A DNA stretch of 64,000 nt from Flavobacteria bacterium GWA2_35_26 (GTDB lineage Bacteria > Bacteroidota > Bacteroidia > Flavobacteriales > Flavobacteriaceae): positions 62,001-126,000 of the forward strand of contig MGWH01000001.1 of assembly GCA_001800905.1 (NCBI GenBank), read 5' to 3'. Positions 8,554-17,192 of this stretch are shown here, in pieces; positions within the stretch are counted from its first letter, which is position 1; each line of letters opens with the position of its first letter. The position numbers and the translations under genes are program-made. The notes under the pieces were generated by a model. That model was not told where the DNA came from. It saw only the letters and a program-made list of their open reading frames with translations, and made no database searches.

Positions 8554-9027
8554 ATGACACTATCAGCTATTAAATCCGAATTACAAAAAGCAACAACTAT
8601 CGCTTTTCAGTTACCTAATGGCGAACTCGTAGCGCCTCACTTTCATGTCACCGAAGTAGGAAAAGTAACCAAAAACTTTATCGACTGTGGCGGAACTATT
8701 AGAAACGAAGAAGTAGCCAATTTTCAATTGTGGGAGGCCCAAGATTACGACCACCGTTTGTATCCAGAAAAGCTTTTGAGTATTATTGAATTATCAGAGC
8801 AAAAATTGGGATTAACCGATCTAGAAATTGAAGTGGAATACCAAATGAAAGATAGCATTGGAAAATTTGGTTTGGAATTTGACGGTACCCACTTTCAATT
8901 AACGTCCAAAATAACCAACTGTTTAGCTCCCGATCATTGTGGAATTCCAGAAAATAAAATGCCCAATGTTGGACAATGGAAAGCCAAAGCTACTTCTTGT
9001 TGTACACCGGATTCCAATTGTTGTTAA
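8554..9027 (+). CDS. DUF6428 family protein
   Basis: A 157-residue protein matching what I recall as DUF6428, which occurs next to arsR in Bacteroidota. FQLPNGELVAPHFHVTEVG near the N-terminus contains an HFH motif, and the Cys-rich end (TSCCTPDSNCC) could bind As(III) or another soft metal. No signal peptide, so it should be cytoplasmic. It starts 15 bp after arsR and is followed 16 bp later by the phosphatase-like gene. A role in arsenic sensing, chaperoning or thiol chemistry is inference from position. Confidence 0.75.
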   Translation: MTLSAIKSELQKATTIAFQLPNGELVAPHFHVTEVGKVTKNFIDCGGTIRNEEVANFQLWEAQDYDHRLYPEKLLSIIELSEQKLGLTDLEIEVEYQMKDSIGKFGLEFDGTHFQLTSKITNCLAPDHCGIPENKMPNVGQWKAKATSCCTPDSNCC

Positions 9028-9043
9028 ATATAAACCCTAGAAA

Positions 9044-9655
9044 ATGTTTCAAAATTTATCTTCAGCTATCGAACGTATTTCGAAAAACACAATTTCCATT
9101 GAACGAAAAGAAGTTGTAAAGCCATTAATTGAATACATTCAAACTAAAGTCGACACACAAAAACCGATTCGTTTGAACTTCATTTGTACTCACAATTCCC
9201 GTCGCAGCCATTTGTCTCAAATTTGGGCACAAACATTGGCATTTCACTTCGGAATTCGAAATGTGTTTTGTTACTCGGGCGGAACAGAAGCTACAGCTAT
9301 GTTTCCAAAAGTCGGCGAAACCCTATCCAATCAAGGTTTTCAAATCCAACAATTAAGTAGTGACAACAATCCGATTTATGCTGTAAAATTTGACGAAAAT
9401 GAAGCGGCTATTGTTTGTTTTTCCAAAATGTTTGATGACGCTTTCAATCCCAATAGTGAATTTGCAGCCATCATGACCTGTTCGTCTGCAGATGCAGGTT
9501 GTCCTTTCATTGCGGGAGCCGAAAAGCGATTGCCTATACGATACGATGATCCAAAAGCATTTGATGGTACTGAGCAGATGAATGAAAAATACGCAGAACG
9601 AAGCTTGGAAATTGCTTCAGAACTGTATTTTGTTTTTTCGCAAATAAAAAAATAA
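9044..9655 (+). CDS. Low-molecular-weight phosphatase-family protein, probable arsenate reductase
   Basis: A 203-residue LMW protein-tyrosine-phosphatase/ArsC fold. The catalytic loop is C48-THNSR-R54 (CX5R) after a FIC strand; DDPKAFDGT near residue 170 supplies the conserved Asp-Pro. Extra cysteines (TCSSADAGCPF) could give the resolving thiols of a thioredoxin-linked arsenate reductase. Between arsR/DUF6428 and acr3, it most likely reduces As(V) to As(III) for export. It is longer than typical ~140-residue ArsC because of an N-terminal helical extension. Confidence 0.85.
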   Translation: MFQNLSSAIERISKNTISIERKEVVKPLIEYIQTKVDTQKPIRLNFICTHNSRRSHLSQIWAQTLAFHFGIRNVFCYSGGTEATAMFPKVGETLSNQGFQIQQLSSDNNPIYAVKFDENEAAIVCFSKMFDDAFNPNSEFAAIMTCSSADAGCPFIAGAEKRLPIRYDDPKAFDGTEQMNEKYAERSLEIASELYFVFSQIKK

Positions 9656-9677
9656 CATAATTGTAAACGAGTTTATT

Positions 9678-10721
9678 ATGAAAAAAAGATTAGGATTTTT
9701 AGACCGATTTTTAACATTATGGATATTTTTAGCTATGCTAGTTGGCGTAAGTATTGGGTATTTTATCACTAATTCATCTGATTTTATCAATTCCTTTTCT
9801 TCAGGAACGACCAATATTCCATTAGCCATTGGATTAATTTTAATGATGTATCCGCCGTTAACCAAAATTGATTTTTCAAAAGTCCCACAGATGTTTGAAA
9901 AACCAAAATTGCTAACCGCTTCATTTTTCATCACCTGGATAGTAGGACCTTTTTTAATGTTTTCATTGGCTATTTTATTCTTACGCGATTATCCTGAATA
10001 CATGACCGGATTAATTGTAATTGGTTTGGCGCCATGCATTGCAATGGTCATTGTTTGGAACGAACTCGCCGAGGGCAATCGTGAACTTACTGCAGGATTA
10101 ATTGGGATTAACAGTCTACTCCAAGTATTCTTTTTTAGTTTATATGCCTATTTCTATCTTGAAATTATGTTGCCGCTTTTCGGAATAAAAGGAATCGCAT
10201 TGAACATTACCATTGCCGGAATCGCTCAAACCGTTGGAATCTATTTGGGTATTCCTTTTGCATTGGCAGTAAGTAGCCGTTATGCGATTAAAAAATTCAT
10301 TGGAGAAAAATGGTTTAATCAGCAATTCATACCATTTGTATCTCCCATTACTTTGATTGCTTTATTGTTTACGATTGTAGTAATGTTCAGCCTAAAAGGC
10401 GAGATGATTGTCGATTTACCTTTGGATGTGATCCGAATTGCTGTACCTCTAGTCATCTTCTTTGCAATTATGTTTACTTTAATGTTCTTTGTTAGTAAAA
10501 AAATTGGAGCCAATTACCGAGATGCAGTAGCCCTTTCATTTACGGCTTCGGGAAATAACTTTGAGTTAGCCATTGCAGTATCTATTGGTGTTTTTGGCAT
10601 TAATAGCGGACAAGCTTTTGCAGGAGTGATTGGTCCCTTAGTAGAAGTTCCAGCTTTGATAACGTTAGTGAATGTGGCTTTTTGGTGGCGAAAGAAGTAT
10701 TTTAAACAACAACCAATTTAA
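9678..10721 (+). CDS. acr3: ACR3 family arsenite efflux transporter
   Basis: A 347-residue inner-membrane protein with about ten hydrophobic segments, the standard ACR3 length. GLAPCIAMVIVW places the transport-essential Cys at 120, and SFTASGNNFELAIA is the conserved second half motif. It exports As(OH)3 using the proton gradient. Last gene of the four-gene arsenic operon; the preceding gap is 22 bp. ArsB (the unrelated family) is excluded by these motifs. Confidence 0.94.
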   Translation: MKKRLGFLDRFLTLWIFLAMLVGVSIGYFITNSSDFINSFSSGTTNIPLAIGLILMMYPPLTKIDFSKVPQMFEKPKLLTASFFITWIVGPFLMFSLAILFLRDYPEYMTGLIVIGLAPCIAMVIVWNELAEGNRELTAGLIGINSLLQVFFFSLYAYFYLEIMLPLFGIKGIALNITIAGIAQTVGIYLGIPFALAVSSRYAIKKFIGEKWFNQQFIPFVSPITLIALLFTIVVMFSLKGEMIVDLPLDVIRIAVPLVIFFAIMFTLMFFVSKKIGANYRDAVALSFTASGNNFELAIAVSIGVFGINSGQAFAGVIGPLVEVPALITLVNVAFWWRKKYFKQQPI

Positions 10722-10764
10722 GTAAACATTAACTTTGTTATAAATTCAGTATCAAAATATATTT

Positions 10765-10772
10765 TATATTTG
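10765..10772 (+). promoter_or_regulatory. -7 box before the small Cys-rich gene
   Basis: TATATTTG, 40 bp upstream of the ATG at 10813. The nearest TTG is too far for a normal spacer. It suggests separate transcription from the arsenic operon. Confidence 0.5.
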
Positions 10773-10812
10773 TGTAACAAAATAAAAAAGCAAATCGATA
10801 AAAAATAAGAAT

Positions 10813-11022
10813 ATGAAAAAAGTAATTGCAATTCTAGCATTAGCTTTCTTTACAGTAAGTATGACTGCACAAGAAACTAAACAAGAGAAAAAAGAAATGG
10901 CATGTTGCTCAAAAAATGCTAAAAAGTCAAATGACGAAGTAGCGAAATGCCAAGCTAAATGTAAAGCGGAAGGTAAAAAATGTGATGCGAAAGCACACAA
11001 AGCATCAGGAAAAAAATGTTAA
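10813..11022 (+). CDS. Small secreted Cys/Lys-rich protein, function unknown
   Basis: A 69-residue protein with a Sec signal peptide (hydrophobic residues 4-17, cleavage likely after SMTA at about 19). The mature ~50 residues are extremely Lys-rich and contain six cysteines (a CC pair, then four singles, the last the C-terminal residue). I do not recognise a family. Spacing suggests metal or thiol binding in the periplasm. It follows acr3 by 91 bp with its own -7 box and a terminator, so any link to arsenic is by position only. Confidence 0.75.
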   Translation: MKKVIAILALAFFTVSMTAQETKQEKKEMACCSKNAKKSNDEVAKCQAKCKAEGKKCDAKAHKASGKKC

Positions 11023-11054
11023 GTTAAGACCTATACATTTCAGAAGATTAAATC

Positions 11055-11085
11055 AAAAGCCTCCATTTAAGAGGCTTTTTTTTAT
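11055..11085 (+). terminator. Terminator after the Cys-rich gene
   Basis: Stem AAAAGCCTC / GAGGCTTTT with a 7-nt loop and eight T's. Its T-tract touches the 3' end of the convergent DUF4442 gene, and the A-rich left side makes it usable from both directions. Confidence 0.9.
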
Positions 11086-11534
11086 TTTACTCGTATACTC
11101 CATTCAAAATCCATTTCAGAGACTTGAATTCCTTGTTCATTCATTCCAATGGATTTCATCCAAAAGGTTTGCCCCTCGCCCGTGGCTATTGTTTTTTGAA
11201 TAGCTTCCTCAATTAAATGACCGTCATTACAGCTAAAAGTAATACGCCCAGTTGCTTTTTTAGTAAAGTTCCCTTTATTATTAGCCACCAACATAGAAAT
11301 CTTCTTTCCACTTTTTTGAATATGATACATCACCAAAGCACCTGTGCTCAACTCTGCTCCCATCGCTTGAACTGCAAAATACATTGACTGAAAAGGATTC
11401 TGATTGATCCAGCGGTGTTTCACAGATACCACACATTCAGTTGCATCGATAGACTTAACGCGAACACCGCAAAAAAAAGCAGAGGGTAATTTAAAAAGTA
11501 AAAATTGATTCAGTTTTGAAGCTGTAAGTATCAT
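11082..11534 (-). CDS. DUF4442 domain-containing (hotdog-fold thioesterase-like) protein
   Basis: A 150-residue hotdog-fold protein related to PaaI/YiiD-type thioesterases and classed as DUF4442. Conserved blocks are HRWINQNPFQSMYFAVQAMGAELSTG and, later, NNKGNFTKKATGRITFSC. No signal peptide. Substrate unknown. A single-gene unit, convergent with the Cys-rich gene. Confidence 0.8.
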   Translation of the reverse strand: MILTASKLNQFLLFKLPSAFFCGVRVKSIDATECVVSVKHRWINQNPFQSMYFAVQAMGAELSTGALVMYHIQKSGKKISMLVANNKGNFTKKATGRITFSCNDGHLIEEAIQKTIATGEGQTFWMKSIGMNEQGIQVSEMDFEWSIRVK

Positions 11535-11704
11535 AAGGACTAATTTTTAGTAAAAATAGTAAATTGGAATCAATAAACAGAAAACTATATAAATTCAATT
11601 ATCACACTTAAAAACAACTACTTAAGTATTTATTACTATTTTAAAAATGTTAATTTTATGTTAATATTTACTACTATGTAAAACAAGATACTGTCTTTTA
11701 GATA

Positions 11705-11712
11705 TATATTTG
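11705..11712 (+). promoter_or_regulatory. -7 box before the DUF4870 gene
   Basis: TATATTTG; the TTG inside it could be mistaken for a start codon of the downstream reading frame. The -33 region is weak. Confidence 0.5.
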
Positions 11713-11739
11713 CATAAGAAATTACTATATAAAATTATT

Positions 11740-12195
11740 ATGATAACAAATACAGAAAAAAATTGGGCGACTTTAACACACCTAGGTGCCTTTGGACAAT
11801 ACCTTTTCCCATTAGGGAATTTTGTAATTCCCATTATTATTTGGAGTTCCAAAAAGAATGAATCGGCTTTTGTGGATTACAATGGCAAACAATGCATCAA
11901 TTTTCAATTGAGCGTTTTATTATATTCTTTGATTTTAGCAGCCATTTTTGTTCCAACCTTTGTCATTACTTTTTTAAGCCATGTGACGTTTGATGAGTTG
12001 ATTCATGACAGACACTTTGTAGTACGTGACTTAAACTTTTCAGAAAACATTGGTTTGATTACTACCGGAGCCATTGCTGTTTTTTTCTTAGTGTGTTTGA
12101 AAATAGTTGAGTTCTTCTTAATCATACAAGCAGCGGTCAAAACGGCTAATGGAGAACGTTACCATTATCCACTAACAATAAAATTCATGAAATAA
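11740..12195 (+). CDS. DUF4870 domain-containing membrane protein
   Basis: A membrane protein with three hydrophobic segments (residues ~18-35, 55-75 and 105-130) and the DUF4870 pattern NWATLTHLGAFGQY plus FVDYNGKQCINFQLS. Function unknown. I chose the ATG at 11740 rather than the in-frame TTG at 11710, because that TTG is the last three bases of a TATATTTG promoter box. It precedes the padR-pspC unit by 111 bp; that gap shows no clear signal. Confidence 0.85.
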   Translation: MITNTEKNWATLTHLGAFGQYLFPLGNFVIPIIIWSSKKNESAFVDYNGKQCINFQLSVLLYSLILAAIFVPTFVITFLSHVTFDELIHDRHFVVRDLNFSENIGLITTGAIAVFFLVCLKIVEFFLIIQAAVKTANGERYHYPLTIKFMK

Positions 12196-12306
12196 CTCAT
12201 TGCCCTAGCCCCGATTGAAATGAAAATCCTTTTTAAAAAGCGCAGCGAAATAAAAAGATTGTAATGAAAAGCGGGAAAAAGCTCCTAAACAAAAAATAGA
12301 AACAAA

Positions 12307-12639
12307 ATGAATATAGAAAACACAAAAGCCCAGATGCGTAAAGGGGTTCTCGAGTTTTGCATTCTCTCGGTATTAAAAGAGAAATATGCCTACACCTCCG
12401 AGATATTAGACACCTTAAAAAACGCTAAATTATTGGTAGTTGAGGGAACGATTTATCCATTATTAACCCGATTGAAAAATGACGGTTTATTAGATTATCG
12501 TTGGGAAGAATCTACTTCTGGACCACCAAGAAAATATTACGGTTTGACCGAGGACGGACAAACTTTTTTAACTGAATTGCACGGCACTTGGATGGAATTA
12601 TCTAATGCTGTAAACTTAATCACCAATCAACACGAATAG
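12307..12639 (+). CDS. PadR family transcriptional regulator
   Basis: A 110-residue winged-helix regulator: QMRKGVLEFCILSVLKEKYAYTSEI is the PadR opening, with VEGTIYPLLTRLKNDGLLDYRW as recognition helix and wing. No ligand known. It sits 2 bp before the pspC-domain gene; in Bacteroidota this pairing is common, and the regulator is presumed to control the downstream membrane genes and itself. Confidence 0.93.
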   Translation: MNIENTKAQMRKGVLEFCILSVLKEKYAYTSEILDTLKNAKLLVVEGTIYPLLTRLKNDGLLDYRWEESTSGPPRKYYGLTEDGQTFLTELHGTWMELSNAVNLITNQHE

Positions 12640-12641
12640 TC

Positions 12642-14366
12642 ATGAATAAAACTGTAACCATAAATTTAGGCGGAATTGTATTCCATATTGACGAAGATGC
12701 GTACCAAAAATTATCGCGTTATTTTGACGCCATCAAACGTTCTTTGAACAACTCATCTGGACAAGAAGAGATCATTAAAGACATTGAAATGCGCATCTCA
12801 GAATTGTTAAGTGAAAAACTACTTTCAGACAAACACGTCATTGGTTTGAAAGAAATTGACGAAGTTATTGCCGTAATGGGACAACCTGAAGACTATATTA
12901 TTGAAGACGATTCAAAAGCAGAATCCAATTATCAAGCGTACAAAAAATCCAAAAAATTATACCGCGATAAAGACAAAGGGATGATTGGTGGTGTTGCCGC
13001 TGGTTTAAGTCACTATTTGGGAATTGATGTAGTTTGGATTCGTGTAATTTTACTATTGTTTTTCTTTGGTTTTGGAACAGGAATTTTAGCCTATATCATT
13101 TTATGGATCGCTACTCCTGAAGCAGTAACTACCTCAGAAAAATTGGAGATGACTGGTGAACCAGTAACCATCTCTAGCATTGAGAAAAAAGTGCGTGAGG
13201 AATTTGATTCGGTTTCTGAGAAATTCAAAAATGTAGATTATGACAAATACGGCAATCAAATCAAAACGGGTGCTGAGAAATTTGGGAATTCGTTAAGCGA
13301 AATCATCAGTACTGTTTTCAAGGTATTTGCTAAATTTCTAGGAGTAATTTTAATTATAACAGGAGTTACTGTTTTATTCTTTTTGTTCGTTGGAATATTT
13401 ACTCTTGGAACAGGGTATTGGATTACATTTCCTTGGACTGAATTTGTAGATGCGGGTAACTTTACAGACTATCCTATTTGGGTATTTGGATTGTTAATGT
13501 TTTTGGGCGTTGGAATTCCATTCTTTTTCTTGACATTGTTAGGATTTAGATTGTTATCGCCAAGTATGAAATCTATTGGTAGTATTGCAAAATATACACT
13601 TTTGGCTTTGTGGATCCTGGCTATTGCAGCCTTGATTTCTATTGGTATTCAACAAGCTTCAGAAGTGGCTTATGAAGGAAAGACTATTAAAAAAGAAACG
13701 TTAAACATTCTTCCTACTGACACCTTGCAAATCGAGTTCCGATACAACGAAAATTATACTAATGATCTAGATGATACTGATAATTTCAGATTTGTTCAAG
13801 ACGCTTCAAGAAATGAGGTAATTTATTCCAATAATATCCATTTTGAAATTGAAAAAACAGATGAAAAAGCACCTTACATTCAAATCGAAAGAACGGCAAG
13901 AGGAAAATCGTTTAATGAAGCAAAAAAACGAGCTGAAAAAATTCAATTTGGTTACCGATTAGAAGGTAAAAAGTTACTGTTAGACAACTATTTACTAACT
14001 GCTGTTTCAGAAAAATTTCGTGATCAAGAAGTAGCTATTTATTTGTACTTACCTGAAGGAATGGTATTCAAAGTCGATAAATCAGCCCAACAGTACGATC
14101 AATCCAATAATGATTTTTTTAATTTGCATTACAGTTCAGATGATTACCTTTACAAGGTAAACGAAACACAAGTAAAGTGCTTGAACTGTCCAGATAATGA
14201 AAACGAATATGAGGATGTTGAAACTGGAGTTACTGAAGATATAACGGATAATGATACTGTAGTAACAACAACTGTAAAGGTAAATGGTGAGGTGGTAACT
14301 ATCAATCAATCTGCAAAAAAAGGGTTAACTATAAATAAAGAAGGTGTAATTATTAAAAAAGAATAA
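12642..14366 (+). CDS. PspC domain-containing membrane protein
   Basis: A 574-residue inner-membrane protein. An N-terminal ~85-residue cytoplasmic domain (TVTINLGGIVFHIDEDAY) is followed by a PspC domain at ~105-165 (LYRDKDKGMIGGVAAGLSHYLGID, then a TM helix ending in LWIATPE). Three more TM segments span ~225-345, followed by a long extracytoplasmic C-terminal region with an acidic tail. PspC proteins take part in envelope-stress responses in other bacteria; here the role is inferred. Between padR and two DUF2807 genes in one probable operon. Confidence 0.9.
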   Translation: MNKTVTINLGGIVFHIDEDAYQKLSRYFDAIKRSLNNSSGQEEIIKDIEMRISELLSEKLLSDKHVIGLKEIDEVIAVMGQPEDYIIEDDSKAESNYQAYKKSKKLYRDKDKGMIGGVAAGLSHYLGIDVVWIRVILLLFFFGFGTGILAYIILWIATPEAVTTSEKLEMTGEPVTISSIEKKVREEFDSVSEKFKNVDYDKYGNQIKTGAEKFGNSLSEIISTVFKVFAKFLGVILIITGVTVLFFLFVGIFTLGTGYWITFPWTEFVDAGNFTDYPIWVFGLLMFLGVGIPFFFLTLLGFRLLSPSMKSIGSIAKYTLLALWILAIAALISIGIQQASEVAYEGKTIKKETLNILPTDTLQIEFRYNENYTNDLDDTDNFRFVQDASRNEVIYSNNIHFEIEKTDEKAPYIQIERTARGKSFNEAKKRAEKIQFGYRLEGKKLLLDNYLLTAVSEKFRDQEVAIYLYLPEGMVFKVDKSAQQYDQSNNDFFNLHYSSDDYLYKVNETQVKCLNCPDNENEYEDVETGVTEDITDNDTVVTTTVKVNGEVVTINQSAKKGLTINKEGVIIKKE

Positions 14367-14368
14367 TC

Positions 14369-15103
14369 ATGATTAAAATTATCACTTGGATTACCAAAAT
14401 TATTGTACTTGTCATCACAGCATTATTTTTTAGTGGGTGTCATTTCGATTACAACAGTAAAAAAGGAAGTGGAAACATTACTACAGAAAACAGAACTGTA
14501 ACTGAAAAATTTACCGGTCTAGATGTAAGTAGTGCTATTGAATTAACTATCGAACAGTCGGATAAAACTGAAATAATAGTTGAAGCGGATGACAATCTTC
14601 AAAGTAGTATTATTACCGAAGTAAAAAATGGAATGTTAGTTATTTCTAGCGAACCCTATTTAAACATTCGCAATGGTACAAGAAAAGTAAAAGTTAAATT
14701 ACCAATAATTGAAAATCTGGAAGCGTCAAGCGCTTCGTCAATCCATAGTGTAAACACTATTAAAGGAAGTCAGATGTATATTAAAGCATCTAGCGCTGCG
14801 CAAATCAATGTAGACCTCGAAATGGAATCAATTAATTGTAAATCAAGTAGTGCCGCTAACTTAAAATTGAAAGGCTTGGCTTTTAAATTAGATTCACAAG
14901 CATCTAGTGGTAGCACAACTGATTGTTCTAAATTGTTAACCAATGAAGTAATTGCTGATGCTTCAAGTGGATCCTCTATAATTGTACATCCAATTGTAAG
15001 TTTAAAAGCAGAGGCTTCTAGCGGCGCTTCGATAAAATACAATTCAGTTCCAAAAACGTTTGAAAAAAATTCAAGTTCTGGCGGAAGTATAGATCAAGAT
15101 TAG
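14369..15103 (+). CDS. DUF2807 (GIN-domain) lipoprotein
   Basis: A 244-residue exported protein. The N-terminal hydrophobic segment ends in FFSGC, placing the lipidated Cys at 24. The rest is a right-handed beta-helix-like DUF2807 domain with repeating ASSASS, KASSAA, KSSSAA, ASSGSS, ASSGAS turns roughly every 20-25 residues. Probably anchored in a membrane facing the periplasm; binding partner unknown. Two bp after pspC, so translationally coupled. A terminator follows. Confidence 0.88.
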   Translation: MIKIITWITKIIVLVITALFFSGCHFDYNSKKGSGNITTENRTVTEKFTGLDVSSAIELTIEQSDKTEIIVEADDNLQSSIITEVKNGMLVISSEPYLNIRNGTRKVKVKLPIIENLEASSASSIHSVNTIKGSQMYIKASSAAQINVDLEMESINCKSSSAANLKLKGLAFKLDSQASSGSTTDCSKLLTNEVIADASSGSSIIVHPIVSLKAEASSGASIKYNSVPKTFEKNSSSGGSIDQD

Positions 15104-15128
15104 TTTTAGAAATCAATTAATAAATAAG

Positions 15129-15161
15129 AAAAATCATTCATATATGTGGATGATTTTTTTA
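15129..15161 (+). terminator. Terminator after the first DUF2807 gene
   Basis: Stem AAATCATtCA / TGgATGATTT around a TATATG-containing loop, with seven T's. Its T-tract runs into the TATATTTG box of the next gene. Confidence 0.75.
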
Positions 15162-15167
15162 TATTTG
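15160..15167 (+). promoter_or_regulatory. -7 box before the second DUF2807 gene
   Basis: TATATTTG begins on the last T of the upstream terminator and lies 17 bp before the ATG. The -33 TTG is not evident. Confidence 0.5.
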
Positions 15168-15184
15168 TATAAATCCGAATTACT

Positions 15185-16033
15185 ATGAAACCGAGACTTT
15201 TTACCTCTCTTATTATATTACTTTTATCAACTACACTTGTTTTTTCTCAAAAAGCAGAAAAAATAAAAGGTTCAAAAGTAGTAACTTCTTCAATCCAACA
15301 GGTTAAACCTTTTACCATGATTGAAGTAGAAGATAACATTGAAATCTATTTAGAAAAAGGAGCTAAAAGCGAAATAAAAATTGAAGCCGATGACAATTTA
15401 CATGATGTTATAAGTTTAAAAGTTGAAAATAATATTTTAATCATTTCAACATCAAAAGAAATTCAAGGATTCAAAAAACTAACCGTTAAGGTAACCTATA
15501 CTAACGATTTAAACTTAATCACAACCAAAGATGAGTCTATTGTTACGGCCATTCAAGAAATCATTTTAGATACTATCACCTTTAAATCGTTGGATAAATC
15601 CAAACTATTTTTGAACGTTAACGCAGGCAACTTCAATCTACTGGCTGATGATAAATCTAAAATAGAACTTAACTTGAAAAGCGAAACCGCTTTTATTGAA
15701 TTGAGTAAAAACAGCTCGTTAAAAGCTTTAATTAACAGTGCCGAATTGAAATGTGATTTGTACCAAAAATCTAGCGCCATAATTGAAGGTGACTCGGACA
15801 ACTCAATGATTCGAATTGACAATTTGGCCGAATTAAACGCGAGAAAATTTAATTCTAAAACGTCAGATCTAACCATTGAAGGAAAAGCAAATTGTAGTCT
15901 ACTTGTAGAAAACAACTTCATCCTAGATGCTAATGATAATTCGGAAATAAGCATATATGGAAATCCAAAAATAGAAATTCGTAAATTTTCTGGAGAAGCT
16001 AAATTGCTAAAAAAACTTCCTCTTAAAAAATAA
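15185..16033 (+). CDS. DUF2807-type exported protein
   Basis: A 282-residue protein with a Sec signal peptide (hydrophobic ~6-20, ending LVFSQ). The mature part resembles its neighbour: VKPFTMIEVEDNIEIYLEKG then KIEADDNLHDVISLKVENN match the GIN-domain opening, but the Ser-rich turns of the first copy are replaced by Asp/Lys/Ser turns. A diverged paralogue, not lipidated. It has its own terminator and a probable separate promoter. Confidence 0.82.
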   Translation: MKPRLFTSLIILLLSTTLVFSQKAEKIKGSKVVTSSIQQVKPFTMIEVEDNIEIYLEKGAKSEIKIEADDNLHDVISLKVENNILIISTSKEIQGFKKLTVKVTYTNDLNLITTKDESIVTAIQEIILDTITFKSLDKSKLFLNVNAGNFNLLADDKSKIELNLKSETAFIELSKNSSLKALINSAELKCDLYQKSSAIIEGDSDNSMIRIDNLAELNARKFNSKTSDLTIEGKANCSLLVENNFILDANDNSEISIYGNPKIEIRKFSGEAKLLKKLPLKK

Positions 16034-16062
16034 AAAAAGTCCCAATTACGGGACTTTTTTTA
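16033..16062. terminator. Bidirectional terminator between DUF2807 and trxB
   Basis: AAAGTCCC / GGGACTTT with loop AATTAC, A-tract on the left and T-tract on the right; it serves the two converging genes. Confidence 0.9.
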
Positions 16063-16078
16063 TACTATTCTGTAGGTA

Positions 16079-17029
16079 TTAATGACCTTTAGCGGCCAAA
16101 TAACGTTCAGCATCCAAAGCAGCCATACAACCTGTTCCTGCAGCTGTAATCGCTTGACGATAGACATGATCTGCAGCATCACCGGCAACAAACACACCAT
16201 CTACATTTGTTTTTGAAGTACCTGGTGTATTGACAATGTAACCTGTTTCATCAAGTGTTATAAACTCTTTAAAAATAGCAGTATTCGGTTGGTGACCAAT
16301 AGCCACAAAGAAACCAGTAGCTGGAATTTCAAAGATTTCGTCTGTAGTTTTATTTTTTGCTTTTACTCCAGTTACCACTTGTTCATCGCCCAACACTTCA
16401 ACAGTATCGTGATTCATTAAAATAGTGATATTCTCTGTAGCACGAACGCGTTCCTCCATAATTTTTGAAGCTCTAAATTTTTCACTTCGTACCAACATGG
16501 TTACTTTTTTACACAATTTAGATAAGTAATGCGCTTCTTCACAAGCTGAATCCCCTGCTCCAACAATTACAACTTCTTGATTTCTATAGAAAAACCCATC
16601 ACAAACTGCACAGGCAGAAACACCACCACCCATTTTCAAATAATGCTGCTCCGAAGGCAAGCCTAAATATTTTGCAGTGGCTCCAGTCGAAATAATTACT
16701 GTTTCACAATGCAATTCGATAGTATCGTTAATCCAAACTTTATGAATTGAACCTGAAAAATCAACTTTAGTGGCCCATCCATCGCGAATATCAGCACCAA
16801 AACGTTGCGCTTGAGCTTGTAATTGCACCATCATTTCTGGTCCCGTTACACCATCCACATACCCAGGGAAATTTTCGACTTCATTAGTAGTCGTTAGTTG
16901 TCCTCCTGGTTGCATTCCTTGGTACAATACCGGATTCATATTGGCTCTTGCCGCATAAATTGCAGCTGTATAACCTGCTGGTCCAGAACCTATAATAAGG
17001 CATTTGATTTTTTCAATTGTATCTGACAT
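16079..17029 (-). CDS. trxB: Thioredoxin-disulfide reductase
   Basis: A 316-residue FAD/NADPH flavoenzyme that reduces thioredoxin in the cytoplasm. GSGPAGYTAAIYAARA is the FAD site, SACAVCDG holds the redox CxxC pair, GAGDSACEEA the NADPH site, and GVFVAGDAAD the second FAD contact. Standard length. Single gene with a near-consensus promoter at 17064-17092. It can supply electrons to arsenate reductase and Bcp-type peroxiredoxins; both kinds of gene occur in this window. Confidence 0.97.
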   Translation of the reverse strand: MSDTIEKIKCLIIGSGPAGYTAAIYAARANMNPVLYQGMQPGGQLTTTNEVENFPGYVDGVTGPEMMVQLQAQAQRFGADIRDGWATKVDFSGSIHKVWINDTIELHCETVIISTGATAKYLGLPSEQHYLKMGGGVSACAVCDGFFYRNQEVVIVGAGDSACEEAHYLSKLCKKVTMLVRSEKFRASKIMEERVRATENITILMNHDTVEVLGDEQVVTGVKAKNKTTDEIFEIPATGFFVAIGHQPNTAIFKEFITLDETGYIVNTPGTSKTNVDGVFVAGDAADHVYRQAITAAGTGCMAALDAERYLAAKGH

Positions 17030-17063
17030 AGTAGTTTGTATTTTTATAATTTTTTAGAGACAA

Positions 17064-17092
17064 CAAAGGTAGTTTTAAAATAAAAATAGCAA
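17064..17092 (-). promoter_or_regulatory. Promoter of trxB
   Basis: On the minus strand, TTG (17090-17092), 18-bp spacer, TACCTTTG (17064-17071); 34 bp before the ATG. Confidence 0.75.
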
Positions 17093-17151
17093 ACAAAAAA
17101 ACATCATTTTTAGTTATTAAAAAATAATCAGCGCCTATTTATAGTTTTGAC

Positions 17152-17181
17152 TTGCTTAAATAAAAATTAATTCTATCTTTG
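17152..17181 (+). promoter_or_regulatory. Consensus promoter of tRNA-Pro
   Basis: TTG at 17152-17154, 19-bp spacer, TATCTTTG at 17174-17181, only 11 bp before the tRNA 5' end. Confidence 0.85.
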
Positions 17182-17192
17182 CACTCGCGTTA

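Noticed and set aside
10982..11203. 73-codon plus-strand frame after the Cys-rich gene
   Set aside because: Overlaps the Cys-rich gene in another frame, runs through its terminator and into the antisense of DUF4442.
14770..15042. 90-codon minus-strand frame
   Set aside because: Antisense shadow of the regular Ser-rich repeats of the DUF2807 gene.
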